From BOG-908 sp963795825 (GTDB lineage Bacteria; Pseudomonadota; Alphaproteobacteria; Acetobacterales; Acetobacteraceae): 64,000 bases of DNA. The DNA is taken from assembly GCA_963795825.1 (NCBI GenBank), contig CAWCIW010000001.1, positions 248,001 to 312,000 on the forward strand, read 5' to 3'. This document shows, in pieces, positions 24,940 to 33,465 of this stretch (position 1 is its first letter; each line of letters starts with the position of its first letter). A program made the position numbers and the translations under genes. The notes under the pieces are model-generated. The model was not told the origin of the DNA and did no database searches. It was given only the letters and a program-made list of their open reading frames with translations.

Positions 24940-26532
24940 ATGTCTGCCGCCCCGCCTCTGGAAAAGGTGCATCTCCGCCGCCTGGACAGCAACGAGCGCT
25001 TCGTGGCGTTCGCGTTCGCCGGCGCCGAACTCATGGCGGAGGCGGATCTGGACGGCACACTCACTTACGCCACCGGTGCGTTCCGCAGCCGCCTGGGCGA
25101 GGTGCCCGAAGCCTTTGTCGGACGGCCGCTCAGCTCGCTGATCGCACCGTCGGACCACGAGGCGCTCGCCATGGCGCTGATGATGCTGACGCAGCGCGGC
25201 CGGCTCTGCCCGATGCTGGTGCGCATGGCGGACCCCAAGCGCAGCCAGCTCGCCATGGCCGGCATCCTGCTGTCCGGCCCCAACCGGCCGTCGCGGCTGT
25301 GCCTGACCTTTGCGCGGTCGCCTGAGCCGGTCACCGCGCTGCTACGGCCGGCCTCGGCGCAGCGCTTCGCCCGCATCGCCGAGGCGCGGGCGCGCGACAC
25401 GACGTGCGACGACATTTATCTGATCGAGATCTCGAACGGCAGGAGCGGGCTGGACGCCATGATGTTCGAGCGGGTGTTCGCCGAACTGGCGCCGCAGGCG
25501 CAGGCGAGCGAGCTGGCGCCCGGCCGCTACGGCGTGCTGGACCATTCGGGATCCGACCAGAACGCGGCGGCGCGCTCGGCCGCGCTGTCCGCGGCGTTGC
25601 GGCGGCAGGGCGTCGATGCGTCGGTGGATGCGACGCGGCTCAACATAGCGCCGAACGGGCTGACGGGGCCGCAGGCCGCGCGCGCGCTGCGCCAGGCGCT
25701 CAGCACGTTTGCGCGCGGCGGCCTGCGCGGCCTGAGCGAGGCCGGGCTGGACCAGGAGCTGGCCGGCTACATGCAGCGCGCCGGCCGCAAGGCGGATATC
25801 CTGCGGCGGGTGATGCGCGAAGGGCGCTTCACCCTGAGCTACCAGCCGATCGTCTATCTGGCGGACCGCCGGCCGCATCACCACGAAGCGCTGATACGCC
25901 CCGAGCCGATACCCGAGATCCCGCTCGCCGGCCCGCAGGATTTCATCATGCTGGTGGAAGCGCTCGGCCTGGTCGACGAACTCGATTTGCGCATCGCGCA
26001 GATGGCCTGCGACCGCGCGGTGGCGGCGGGATCGACCGTGGCGTTCAACATCTCCGGGCAATCCGTGCAGAACCCGAATTTCCGCGAGCGGCTGGTGCGG
26101 CTGCTGCGCCATCATCCGGCCTGCGCCGCGGGGCTCGCCATCGTGGAGATGACGGAGACGGCGGAGATCGAGGACGAGGCGGAAGCGCTCGCCACCGCGG
26201 AGGCGCTGCGCGGTATCGGCGTGAAGTTCTGCCTGGACGATTTTGGCGCCGGTGCGGCGGACATGCGCACCCTGCGCGCGCTCACGCCGAATATCGTCAA
26301 GCTGGACGGCTCCTACGTGCCGGGGATCACCACGGCGGGGCGGGAGCGCTCGTTCATCGCCGGCATGGTGGAGATCGCGCGCGCGGTGGGTGCGGAGGTG
26401 GTGGCGGAGCGTATCGAGACGGAGCCGGAGGCGGCGGCGCTGGCGAGCCTGGGGGTGACGTTCGGGCAGGGTTGGCTGTTTGGGCGGCCTGGTGGGTTGC
26501 CGGATGCCAGGAAGAAAGCAGTCCTTTTTTGA
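24940..26532 (+). CDS. EAL-domain c-di-GMP phosphodiesterase with N-terminal sensory region
   Basis: 530 residues. The first 120 residues look like a PAS-type sensory domain (LMAEADLDGTLTYATGAFRSRLG). After a middle region comes an EAL domain with intact catalytic blocks: HHHEALIRPE, FNISGQSV, VEMTETAE, LDDFGAGAAD, VKLDGSYV and VAERIETE. No membrane segment, so cytoplasmic. The last residues KKAVLF and the stop codon are encoded by the left arm of repeat 13 rather than by the gene proper. Confidence 0.87.
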   Translation: MSAAPPLEKVHLRRLDSNERFVAFAFAGAELMAEADLDGTLTYATGAFRSRLGEVPEAFVGRPLSSLIAPSDHEALAMALMMLTQRGRLCPMLVRMADPKRSQLAMAGILLSGPNRPSRLCLTFARSPEPVTALLRPASAQRFARIAEARARDTTCDDIYLIEISNGRSGLDAMMFERVFAELAPQAQASELAPGRYGVLDHSGSDQNAAARSAALSAALRRQGVDASVDATRLNIAPNGLTGPQAARALRQALSTFARGGLRGLSEAGLDQELAGYMQRAGRKADILRRVMREGRFTLSYQPIVYLADRRPHHHEALIRPEPIPEIPLAGPQDFIMLVEALGLVDELDLRIAQMACDRAVAAGSTVAFNISGQSVQNPNFRERLVRLLRHHPACAAGLAIVEMTETAEIEDEAEALATAEALRGIGVKFCLDDFGAGAADMRTLRALTPNIVKLDGSYVPGITTAGRERSFIAGMVEIARAVGAEVVAERIETEPEAAALASLGVTFGQGWLFGRPGGLPDARKKAVLF

Positions 26533-26692
26533 AAAAAAGGACCAAAAAACTTTTGCTCCCCCGCCTGCACCCAGGCGTGCGCTGAATTCTGCAACGCCGA
26601 GCGCTGCAGAATCAAATGGAGCCGCAGTGCAGGCGTCACAGCAAAAGCTTTTTGCTTCTTTTTCTCGAAAAAGAAGGCCTTGCTTACCTTTA
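26509..26692. repeat. palindromic intergenic element 13 (A/B arms)
   Basis: Left arm AGTCCTTTTTTGAAAAAAAGGAC, right arm AAGAAGGCC-type. Its TTTTTTGA loop supplies the stop codon of the upstream EAL gene. The core has TGCAACGCCGAGCGCTGCAGA. The far end overlaps the glycerate kinase stop. Confidence 0.9.
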
Positions 26693-27952
26693 CTTCACCA
26701 GCAAAGCCCGAAAATCATTCACGTTCGTGCGCGTAGGCCCAGTCACCACCAAATCACCCAGCGCCGAAAACACCCCATACCCATCATTGTCCGCCAGCCG
26801 CGCCAAAGGATCGAGCCCCAAGGCAACCGCGCGCGAAAGGCTGTCCGGCGCCAGTACAGCCCCGGCATTGTCCTCGGTCCCGTCGATCCCGTCGGTATCG
26901 GCGGCCAGCGCATGGATGCACGGGTGGCCGCGCAACGCCACGCCGAGCGCCAGCAGGAACTCCAGGTTGCGCCCGCCGCGGCCGGCGCCGCGCACCGTCA
27001 CCGTGGTCTCCCCGCCGGACAGCAGCACGCAAGGCGGCGCCGCCGGCTGGCCGCGCCGGGCGCAGTGCAGCGCGATCCCGGCCATCACGCGCGCCACCTC
27101 GGCGGCCTCGCCCTCGATGGCATCGCCCAGGATCAGCGGGGTGATGCCGGCCGCGCGGGCCATTGCGGCGGCGGCTTCGAGGGCCGCCTGCGGCGTGGCG
27201 ATCACCCGGGCGGTGGCGCGGGCAAAGGCGGCGTGGCCCGGCTTGGGGGTCTCGGCCGCGTCGGCGCGCAGATGGCGCAGCACGGCGTCCGGCACGGCGA
27301 TGCGGTAGCGGGCCAGCACGGCGAGCGCCGCGGCGGAGGTGCTGGCATCCGGCACGGTGGGGCCGGAGCCGATGACGGACGGGTCGTCGCCCGGCACGTC
27401 GGAGATCAGCAGCGTGACCACCTGCGCGGGCCAGGCGGCTTGCGCGAGCCGCCCGCCCTTGATGGCGGAGAGGTGCTTGCGGACGGTGTTCATGTCGCCG
27501 ATGTCGGCGCCGCTGCGCAGGAGCGCGCGGTTGATGGCCTGCTTGTCGGCAAGGGTGATGCCGGGGGCGGGCAGGGCGAGCAGCGACGAGGCGCCGCCCG
27601 ACACCAGGCACAGCACCAGGTCGTCCGGCGTGAGGCCGGCCACCAGGTCCAGCATGCGCGCGGCGGCACCCTGGCCGGCGGCGTCCGGCACCGGATGCGC
27701 CGCTTCGATTACCTCGATGCGGGGCAGGGGGCCCACGCCGTGCTGGTAGCGGGTGACGACCAGGCCGGAGAGCGGGCGGTCTGGCGGCCAGTGCGCTTCC
27801 ACGGCCTGGGCCATGGCGGCTGCCGCTTTGCCGCCGCCCACCACGATGGTGCGGCCTTTCGGGGGTGGCGGGAGGTTCGGGGGGACGCAGAGCGCCGGGG
27901 CGGCGGCTTCCACGGCGGCGTGGAACATGGCTTTCAGCAGGGCTTGGGGCAT
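26690..27952 (-). CDS. glycerate 2-kinase (GckA/TtuD, MOFRL family)
   Basis: 420 residues. The N-terminal kinase domain has VVGGGKAAAAMAQAVE, HPVPDAAG and LVSGGASSLLALP. The C-terminal MOFRL domain has LLSGGETTVTVRG, GRGGRNLEFLLALG and AADTDGIDGTEDNAG. It phosphorylates D-glycerate to 2-phosphoglycerate, feeding glyoxylate/tartronate or serine-cycle carbon into glycolysis. The start is set at ATG 27952 (MPQALLKAMFHAAV); the longer frame runs into repeat 14. Neighbours give no pathway context. Confidence 0.92.
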   Translation of the reverse strand: MPQALLKAMFHAAVEAAAPALCVPPNLPPPPKGRTIVVGGGKAAAAMAQAVEAHWPPDRPLSGLVVTRYQHGVGPLPRIEVIEAAHPVPDAAGQGAAARMLDLVAGLTPDDLVLCLVSGGASSLLALPAPGITLADKQAINRALLRSGADIGDMNTVRKHLSAIKGGRLAQAAWPAQVVTLLISDVPGDDPSVIGSGPTVPDASTSAAALAVLARYRIAVPDAVLRHLRADAAETPKPGHAAFARATARVIATPQAALEAAAAMARAAGITPLILGDAIEGEAAEVARVMAGIALHCARRGQPAAPPCVLLSGGETTVTVRGAGRGGRNLEFLLALGVALRGHPCIHALAADTDGIDGTEDNAGAVLAPDSLSRAVALGLDPLARLADNDGYGVFSALGDLVVTGPTRTNVNDFRALLVK

Positions 27953-27976
27953 TGTTGGGGCGTAGGGTGAGGGAAG

Positions 27977-28137
27977 GTTAGGAAGCAAGCAGTCCTTTTT
28001 TGAAAAAAAGGACCAAAAAACTTTTGCGTTCCCGTGGCGGGGGCTTGCGTGTGCGTCTGCGGCACGCGGGGCTGCATCGGCGCGCTGCGCCAGCATGCAG
28101 CCGTCACGGTCTCAGAAAAGAAGGCCTTGCCTGCCTA
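27977..28137. repeat. palindromic intergenic element 14, decayed right arm
   Basis: The left arm is intact (AGTCCTTTTTTGAAAAAAAGGAC). The right arm retains only CAGAAAAGAAGGCCTTGCCTGC, the distal half of a hairpin. The core no longer pairs. It lies between two minus-strand genes. Confidence 0.8.
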
Positions 28138-29650
28138 CCGCCCCGACAACCCGAACGCATACAGTTTGTCGTTGGCCAACCCGTAAGGATCGCCAGACCC
28201 CCAATACACCACGCCCGCCACGATCGCCGCCCCGCACGTGACCCCGCCGCCGCTGCCGAAACGCCACAGCACGCGGCCCGAACCCGCATCCAGGGCCACC
28301 ATCTCCCCGGCCGTCGAGCCGCCGAACACCACGCCGTTGGCCACGCTCATCGCACTCTCCGTGCCCGCCGGCTTGCCCTGGCCGTCGGTGACCGCAACCT
28401 GCCAGGCGACCGCGCCGGTGCCCACATCGAGCGCCGCCCAGGAACCGCCCTGCAGCCGGGCCGATCCTTCGGCCGATTTATAGGCCGCGCCGGACGAATT
28501 GTTTTCCGCCACGTACACATGTGCGCGGTCCACCGCCGAGCCCCACATGATGCCGCCGCGCACGCCGCCCGGCCCCGGCTGGGCGCGCCACGCGATCTGG
28601 CCGCTGAGCGGATCGAGCGCCCAGTATACGCCGCTTTTCTGGCCCGCGCCCACCCGCAGGCGCGGCGCCGGACCGCTGCCGGCATCGAATAAGTTCGGCC
28701 CGGAGCCGAAATCGAAATCTGGGCCGGTGGGCATCGGGCAGGGCTGCGCCGGCGTGGCCGTGCGGCAGTTCAGGGTGGAGGTATCGGACCCTTGCAGGCG
28801 GTGGCCCCAGCGCGGCGCGCCGGTTGCCAGGTCGAGTGCCACGACCGAATCCGACGTAATCCGTCCGCGCCAGGCAGGCGAGCCGGGCGGCCCCTCCGCT
28901 GGCCTGCTGCTGGCAGGCGGTGGCGGCCTGCGGAATCGTGTAGTTGTTGCCGGTGGCGACGTAGAGCAGGCCGGCGCGCGCGTTCACCGCGAAACCGCTG
29001 CCCCACACGGCGCCGCCGGTATAGCCCTCCGGCACCATGTAGCTCTGCCAGCGCACTGCACCGGTGGCCGCATCGAGCGCCACCACGCTGCCGCGGAATT
29101 GCGCAACGTAGCTGCTGGAGACGGATACTTCGTATTCCTCGTTGGACGCGGTGCCGACGAACACCGTGCCGCCCTGCACGATCGGGCTGGCGGTCAGCGT
29201 GGCATACGGGTTCGGCTCCACCGATGTTTTCCACACCAGTTTGCCGGTGGCGCGGGCGATGCCGATGACGGTGCCGGAGCGGCGATCGGCGAGGATGAGC
29301 AGATTGCCAGCGATGGCCGGGCTGCTGCGCGACGTGCTCAGTCCGTAATCCGACATTGCGTGCGTCCACACCGCCGCACCGGTCTCCGTGTCGATCGCGT
29401 ACACGCCACCGCCATCGTCGGCAGCATATAGCCGCGCGCCGGCCACGGTGGGTGATGTGGTGAAGTTTCCGCGGCCGGTAAAGGTCCATTTCACTTGCAG
29501 GCCGGAGACGTTGTCCGGCGTCAGGATTGTTTCGTCCGGCGCGTTGCGCGTGTTGGTGTCCAGCGGGCCACCCCAATTCGGCCAGGTTTGCCCGGCTACC
29601 GCCGGCGCGGTGAGAAGGCAAAGACCGAGAAGCGCGCAACGCGTGAACAT
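28135..29650 (-). CDS. secreted PQQ-binding-like beta-propeller protein (frameshifted here)
   Basis: About 504 residues when one extra base near 28848 is removed (length 3n+1). The signal peptide is MFTRCALLGLCLLTAPAVAG. The mature part is a chain of propeller repeats with the tryptophan-docking pattern seen in PQQ enzymes: TGAAVWTHA, TGKLVWKT, TGAVRWQSY, TGAPRWGHR, SGQIAWRAQ, TGAVAWQV and SGRVLWRFG. No haem motif is visible. It may be an alcohol or polyvinyl-alcohol dehydrogenase-like enzyme or a cofactor-free propeller; this cannot be decided here. Confidence 0.75.
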
Positions 29651-29830
29651 CAGGTTTTCAGTCAAGAATTCCCGAGGTTTCTACTGTGAGTTTCATGTAA
29701 CGCGGACTCACGTCTCAGTGAGACAACCCGCGCGCGAAAATACCGGAGTATCGCAGCTTATTGGCTGTGTATGAGGCGTTTGCATCAAGCAACACACTTG
29801 CCTGTGCAGGCAATCGGCGCAAAGGTGTTC

Positions 29831-29836
29831 TATACT
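29831..29836 (+). promoter_or_regulatory. possible -10 element upstream of the DUF642-like gene
   Basis: TATACT lies 15 bases before the ATG at 29851 in an AT-richer gap. No good -35 hexamer is seen at the usual distance. Upstream, TGCCTGTGCAGGCA at about 29799 and GTCTCAGTGAGAC at 29712-29724 are palindromic and might bind a regulator. Confidence 0.3.
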
Positions 29837-29850
29837 GCAAGAGAACAATC

Positions 29851-30474
29851 ATGCGCGCCATGACTCGGATGATCATCGCCCTATCTGCCGGCAGCCTGCC
29901 TGGCACAGCCTGCGCCGCAAACCTGATCAGGGATGCCGGGTTCGAGACGCCCGTGGTGCCCGCGGGCAATCTGGAACGGTTCTCCACCGGCGATAAAATC
30001 GGGCCCTGGACCGTGGTCGGCGCCAGCGGCACGGTCGATCTGATAAGCACCACCTACGCCTATGACGGCTTCACCTTCAACGCCGCGAGCGGCCAGCAAT
30101 GGCTGGACCTGACAGGCAGCACGCAGACGGCAACCGGCGTCACGCAGAGCTTCGCCACCACGCCCGGCACGCGTTACCGGCTGCATTTCTTCGTCGGCAG
30201 CGTGTTTGACACCGGCGGCGTGGTGGGCACCACCTCGACCGTCTATGTCTCGCAGGGCAGCACGCAGATCTACAAGGCCGTGGCGAAAGGCACGCCTGGC
30301 AGCACGCACCAGACCTGGCGCGGATTTACCGTCGTGTTCACCGCTTCGGCCGCGCGGACTAGCCTGTCGTTCATCAATGGAGATCCTGCCAACGATACGG
30401 ATTGCGGGCTGGATGCGGTTTCCGTAACGCCGGTGGCCGCGGCAGATGCGGCGTTGGTCGAGGGTTTGCGGTAA
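29851..30474 (+). CDS. secreted DUF642-like protein
   Basis: 207 residues with a signal peptide (MRAMTRMIIALSAGSLPGTACA). The mature domain has NLIRDAGFETPVVP near its N-terminus, then GPWTVVGASGTVDLIS, GQQWLDLTGS and FATTPGTRYRLHFFVG. This is the pattern of DUF642/galactose-binding-like beta-sandwich domains that bind carbohydrate surfaces. The C-terminus is VSVTPVAAADAALVEGLR with no LPXTG or PEP sorting tail. It may be cell-surface or extracellular. Stop followed at once by half repeat 15. Confidence 0.72.
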   Translation: MRAMTRMIIALSAGSLPGTACAANLIRDAGFETPVVPAGNLERFSTGDKIGPWTVVGASGTVDLISTTYAYDGFTFNAASGQQWLDLTGSTQTATGVTQSFATTPGTRYRLHFFVGSVFDTGGVVGTTSTVYVSQGSTQIYKAVAKGTPGSTHQTWRGFTVVFTASAARTSLSFINGDPANDTDCGLDAVSVTPVAAADAALVEGLR

Positions 30475-30530
30475 GCGAGGCAAGGCCTTCTTTTCTGCAG
30501 AAAAGAAGCAAAACACCTTTGTCAGGCTTT
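30475..30530. repeat. half palindromic element 15
   Basis: One arm only: AAGGCCTTCTTTTCTGCAGAAAAGAAGC, then AAAACACCTTTGTC. The rest of the element is lost; the sequence up to 30643 has no gene. Confidence 0.75.
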
Positions 30531-30643
30531 CGCGATTCTTTCAGGAAAGAGCTGCTTGCTTGGCTTTATGGATACCGCCCGTCCAGTCTTGCCGCGGAGC
30601 TAGTTTAGCGGGAGGCGATTGCCCCCCTCCCAACTCGCGGCAG

Positions 30644-31769
30644 CTAGACCCGCATTGGCATCAGCACATAGAGCGCGCTCTCGTCAGCCGCATCGCACAC
30701 GATCGTCGGCGCCGACCCATCGGCAAACCGGAACTCCACCTGATCGGAAATCTGGTCGGTGATGTCGTTCAGATACCGCGCCTGGAACCCGATCTCCAAT
30801 GGCCCCGCGGAATACTGCACGCGATCGCCGTCCAACTCCTCCACCGCGGTCCCCTGGTCCGGGCTGGCCGCCGATAACGTCAGAACATCCTTCTGCAACG
30901 CGAGCTTCACCGGACGCGACCGCTCGCTGCTGATCGCCGCCACGCGCGCCACCGCCTCGGAAAAATCCTTTTTCCCGACGCGCAATATCTTGTCGTTGTC
31001 GCGCGGGATCACGCGGTCGTATTCGGGGAACGTGCCGTCGATCAGCTTGCTGGTCAGCGTGATGGCGCCAACGGTGAACTGTATGCGCGTGTCGGACAGG
31101 CCGACCTCCACGCTGCCGCTCTCCTCGTCGAGCAGCTTGCGCAGTTCGCCCACCGTCTTGCGCGGCACGATCACGCCGGGCATCGAGCCCGCTCCCTCCG
31201 GCATGTCCTCCTCCACGCGCGCCAGGCGATGGCCGTCGGTGGCCACCGCGCGCAGCCGCTTGTGGCCGTCGGTCTCCACCGCGTGCAGGTAGATGCCGTT
31301 CAGGTAGTAGCGCGTCTCTTCGGTGCTGATGGCGAAGCGCGTGCGGTCGATCAGGCCACGCAACGTCAGTGCGGGCAGGTGGAAACGATGCGGCAACTGG
31401 CCGGCGGTCATTGCCGGGAAATCCTCCACCGGCAGCACCACCAAAGCGGTGGCGAAGCGGCCGGCGCGCAAGCGCGAGCTGCGCGTCGCCGCCCGGGTGA
31501 TCCAGCTCGACCTCGGCGCCGTCCGGCAGCTTGCGCACGATGTCGTACAGCGTGGCGGCCGGCGCGGTGGTGGCACCGTTTCGCGTGGTGGTCGCCACCA
31601 CGTCTTCCACCACGGCGATTTCCATGTCGGTGGCGGTGAGGCTCAGGCGGCCGTCGCGCACCGCGATCAGCACGTTGGCCAGGATCGGGATGGTGTTGCG
31701 CTTTTCGGCGACGCTCTGGATGTGGGCCAGCGCCTTGAGCAGCGTGGCGCGGTCGGCCTTGAGCTTCAT
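30644..31769 (-). CDS. dnaN: DNA polymerase III beta subunit (sliding clamp), frameshifted here
   Basis: A 374-residue clamp when one base is removed (1126 nt is 3n+1). The N-terminus MKLKADRATLLKALAHIQSVAEKRNTIPIL is in one frame up to about 31470. The rest (LRAGRFATALVVLPVEDFP ... YLNDITDQISDQVEFRFADGSAP ... LYVLMPMRV) is in another. Replacing CTCGCGCTTGCGC by CTGCGCTTGCGC restores QLRLRAGRFAT. The clamp tethers polymerase III to DNA. dnaA and recF, often adjacent, are not in the window. Because the gene is essential, a sequence error is the simplest explanation. Confidence 0.88.
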
Positions 31770-31836
31770 CTGTGTGGTCCTTGGGGTGCGCTTGGGGGGC
31801 AATCTAGTTACGGCGTGTCGAATTGCGCAAGGAAGG

Positions 31837-31971
31837 GTAGGAAGGCCTTCTTTTCTGAAGAAAAGAAGCAAAAGACTTTTGGTCCGCTGTCGCGCCGCGT
31901 TTCAGCACTCGCCGACAGGGAGCAAAAGCTTTTTGGTCCTTTTTCTCGAAAAAGGACTGCTTTCTTCCTTA
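31837..31971. repeat. palindromic element 16 (B/A arms, class 2 core)
   Basis: A short copy of about 135 bases. Left arm GGCCTTCTTTTCTGAAGAAAAGAAG, core CGCTGTCGCGCC ... CGCCGACAGGG, right arm GGTCCTTTTTCTCGAAAAAGGACT. The argH-frame stop falls at its far edge. Confidence 0.9.
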
Positions 31972-32103
31972 GTGCGTAGGGTAAACCTTAGGATACGTAA
32001 TCTGATCCGAAGGCCCTGGCTGGCTAGGCGCCCCCACCTTGCCGCAGCCCATCATGCCGATCACCGCCAGAACCGCCAGCCAACGCGCCGCCTGCCGCGC
32101 CAC
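31969..32103 (-). CDS. small LptM-like lipoprotein (possible separate start inside the argH frame)
   Basis: From the GTG at about 32103, VARQAARWLAVLAVIGMMGC is a normal lipoprotein signal with basic n-region and lipobox. It is followed by a 24-residue mature part (CGKVGAPSQPGPSDQITYPK...). The QPGPSDQITYPKVYPT motif is the sort of tail found in small lipoproteins near argH in related bacteria. Here it shares the argH frame. Whether it is translated separately cannot be seen. Confidence 0.45.
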   Translation of the reverse strand: MARQAARWLAVLAVIGMMGCGKVGAPSQPGPSDQITYPKVYPTH

Positions 32104-33462
32104 GTTGCCCGGCGCCGTGCCGCCATGGCTGGTGCGCGACGCCACCGAAGCGTCCACGCCCAGCACGCCGAACACCTCCGCGGTGATCGCCGGCGCTTCC
32201 GACTGCATCTCTTCCAGGCTCAATCCTGACAAATCCACCCCCTTGGCCTCGGCGCGCGCCACCAGCCGCCCCGTCACGTGATGCGCGTCGCGGAAGGCCA
32301 ACCCCGCCACCCGCACCAGCCAGTCGGCCAGGTCGGTGGCGGTGGCGAACCCGGCGCCGGCCACCGCGCGCATGCGGGCGGCGTCCGGTTCCATGTCGGT
32401 CACCATGCCGCCCACCGCGGCCAGCGACAAGGCGAGCGCGGCCGTCGCCTCGAATACCGGCTCCTTGTCCTCCTGCATGTCCTTCGCGTAGGCCAGCGGC
32501 AACCCCTTCATCACGGTCAGCAGCGACACCAGGGCGCCGGTGGTGCGTCCGGTTTTGGCACGTACCAGCTCGGCGGCGTCCGGATTGCGCTTCTGCGGCA
32601 TGATCGAGCTGCCGGTGGTGAACGCGTCCGAGAGCCGGATGAAGCCGTACGGCGCGCTGCACCACAGCACCACCTCCTCGGCGAAGCGCGACAGGTGCAT
32701 CGCGCAGATCGCCACCGCGGCGAGGTATTCCAGCGCGAAATCGCGGTCGCTGACGGAGTCGAGCGAGTTGTCGGTCGGGCCGTCGAAGCCGAGGGCGGCG
32801 GCGGTCATCGCGCGGTCGATCGGGAAGCTGGTGCCGGCGAGTGCGGCGGACCCGAGCGGGCAGCGGTTGAGGCGGGCGCGGCAATCGGCCAGGCGGCCAC
32901 GGTCGCGCGCCAGCATCTCCACATAGGCGAGCAGATGGTGGCCGAAGGTGACGGGCTGGGCGGTTTGCAGATGGGTGAAGCCGGGCATCACGGTGGCGGC
33001 GTGCTCGGCGGCGCGGGTGGCGAAGGCGGCCATCACCGCGGTGAGCTGGGCGTCGAGGCCATCGATCGCGTCGCGCACCCAGAGGCGGAAATCGGTGGCC
33101 ACCTGGTCGTTGCGGCTGCGCGCGGTGTGCAGCCGGCGGCCGGCCTCGCCGATGCGCGCGGTCAGGCGGGCCTCGATGTTCATGTGGATGTCCTCCAGCG
33201 CGTCGTCGAACACAAAGGCGCCGGCCTCGATCTCGGCGGCGATGGCGGCGAGGCCGGCGTCGATCGCCCCCTGGTCCGCCGGCGCGATCACGCCCACATG
33301 CGCGAGCATGGCGGCATGGGCGCGCGAGCCCGCGATGTCCTGGCGCCAGAGCCTGTGGTCGAAGCCGATCGACGCGTTTATGCGCTGCATGATCTCGGCG
33401 GGCGCTGTGGCGAAACGGCCGCCCCATTGGGCGTTGGCCGGCTTGGGTATTTCGGAGGACAT
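31969..33462 (-). CDS. argH: argininosuccinate lyase with an in-frame lipoprotein-like tail
   Basis: 497 residues. The ArgH part is complete: HTARSRNDQVATD, TAQPVTFGHHLLAY and the superfamily signature GSSIMPQKRNPDAAE, ending around SHGGTAPGNVARQ. ArgH splits argininosuccinate into arginine and fumarate in the cytoplasm. The frame then runs on, without a stop, into WLAVLAVIGMMGCGKVGAPSQPG..YPKVYPTH, which is a small LptM-like lipoprotein (lipobox GMMGC). A GTG at about 32103 could start that lipoprotein separately. A cytoplasmic enzyme fused to a secretion signal is not sensible, so a lost stop or an indel is suspected. Confidence 0.88.
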   Translation of the reverse strand: MSSEIPKPANAQWGGRFATAPAEIMQRINASIGFDHRLWRQDIAGSRAHAAMLAHVGVIAPADQGAIDAGLAAIAAEIEAGAFVFDDALEDIHMNIEARLTARIGEAGRRLHTARSRNDQVATDFRLWVRDAIDGLDAQLTAVMAAFATRAAEHAATVMPGFTHLQTAQPVTFGHHLLAYVEMLARDRGRLADCRARLNRCPLGSAALAGTSFPIDRAMTAAALGFDGPTDNSLDSVSDRDFALEYLAAVAICAMHLSRFAEEVVLWCSAPYGFIRLSDAFTTGSSIMPQKRNPDAAELVRAKTGRTTGALVSLLTVMKGLPLAYAKDMQEDKEPVFEATAALALSLAAVGGMVTDMEPDAARMRAVAGAGFATATDLADWLVRVAGLAFRDAHHVTGRLVARAEAKGVDLSGLSLEEMQSEAPAITAEVFGVLGVDASVASRTSHGGTAPGNVARQAARWLAVLAVIGMMGCGKVGAPSQPGPSDQITYPKVYPTH

Positions 33463-33465
33463 GGT

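Noticed and set aside
26480..27970. Long plus-strand frame opposite glycerate kinase
   Set aside because: Low-complexity Gly/Ala/His-rich product with no motif; the minus strand encodes a complete kinase.
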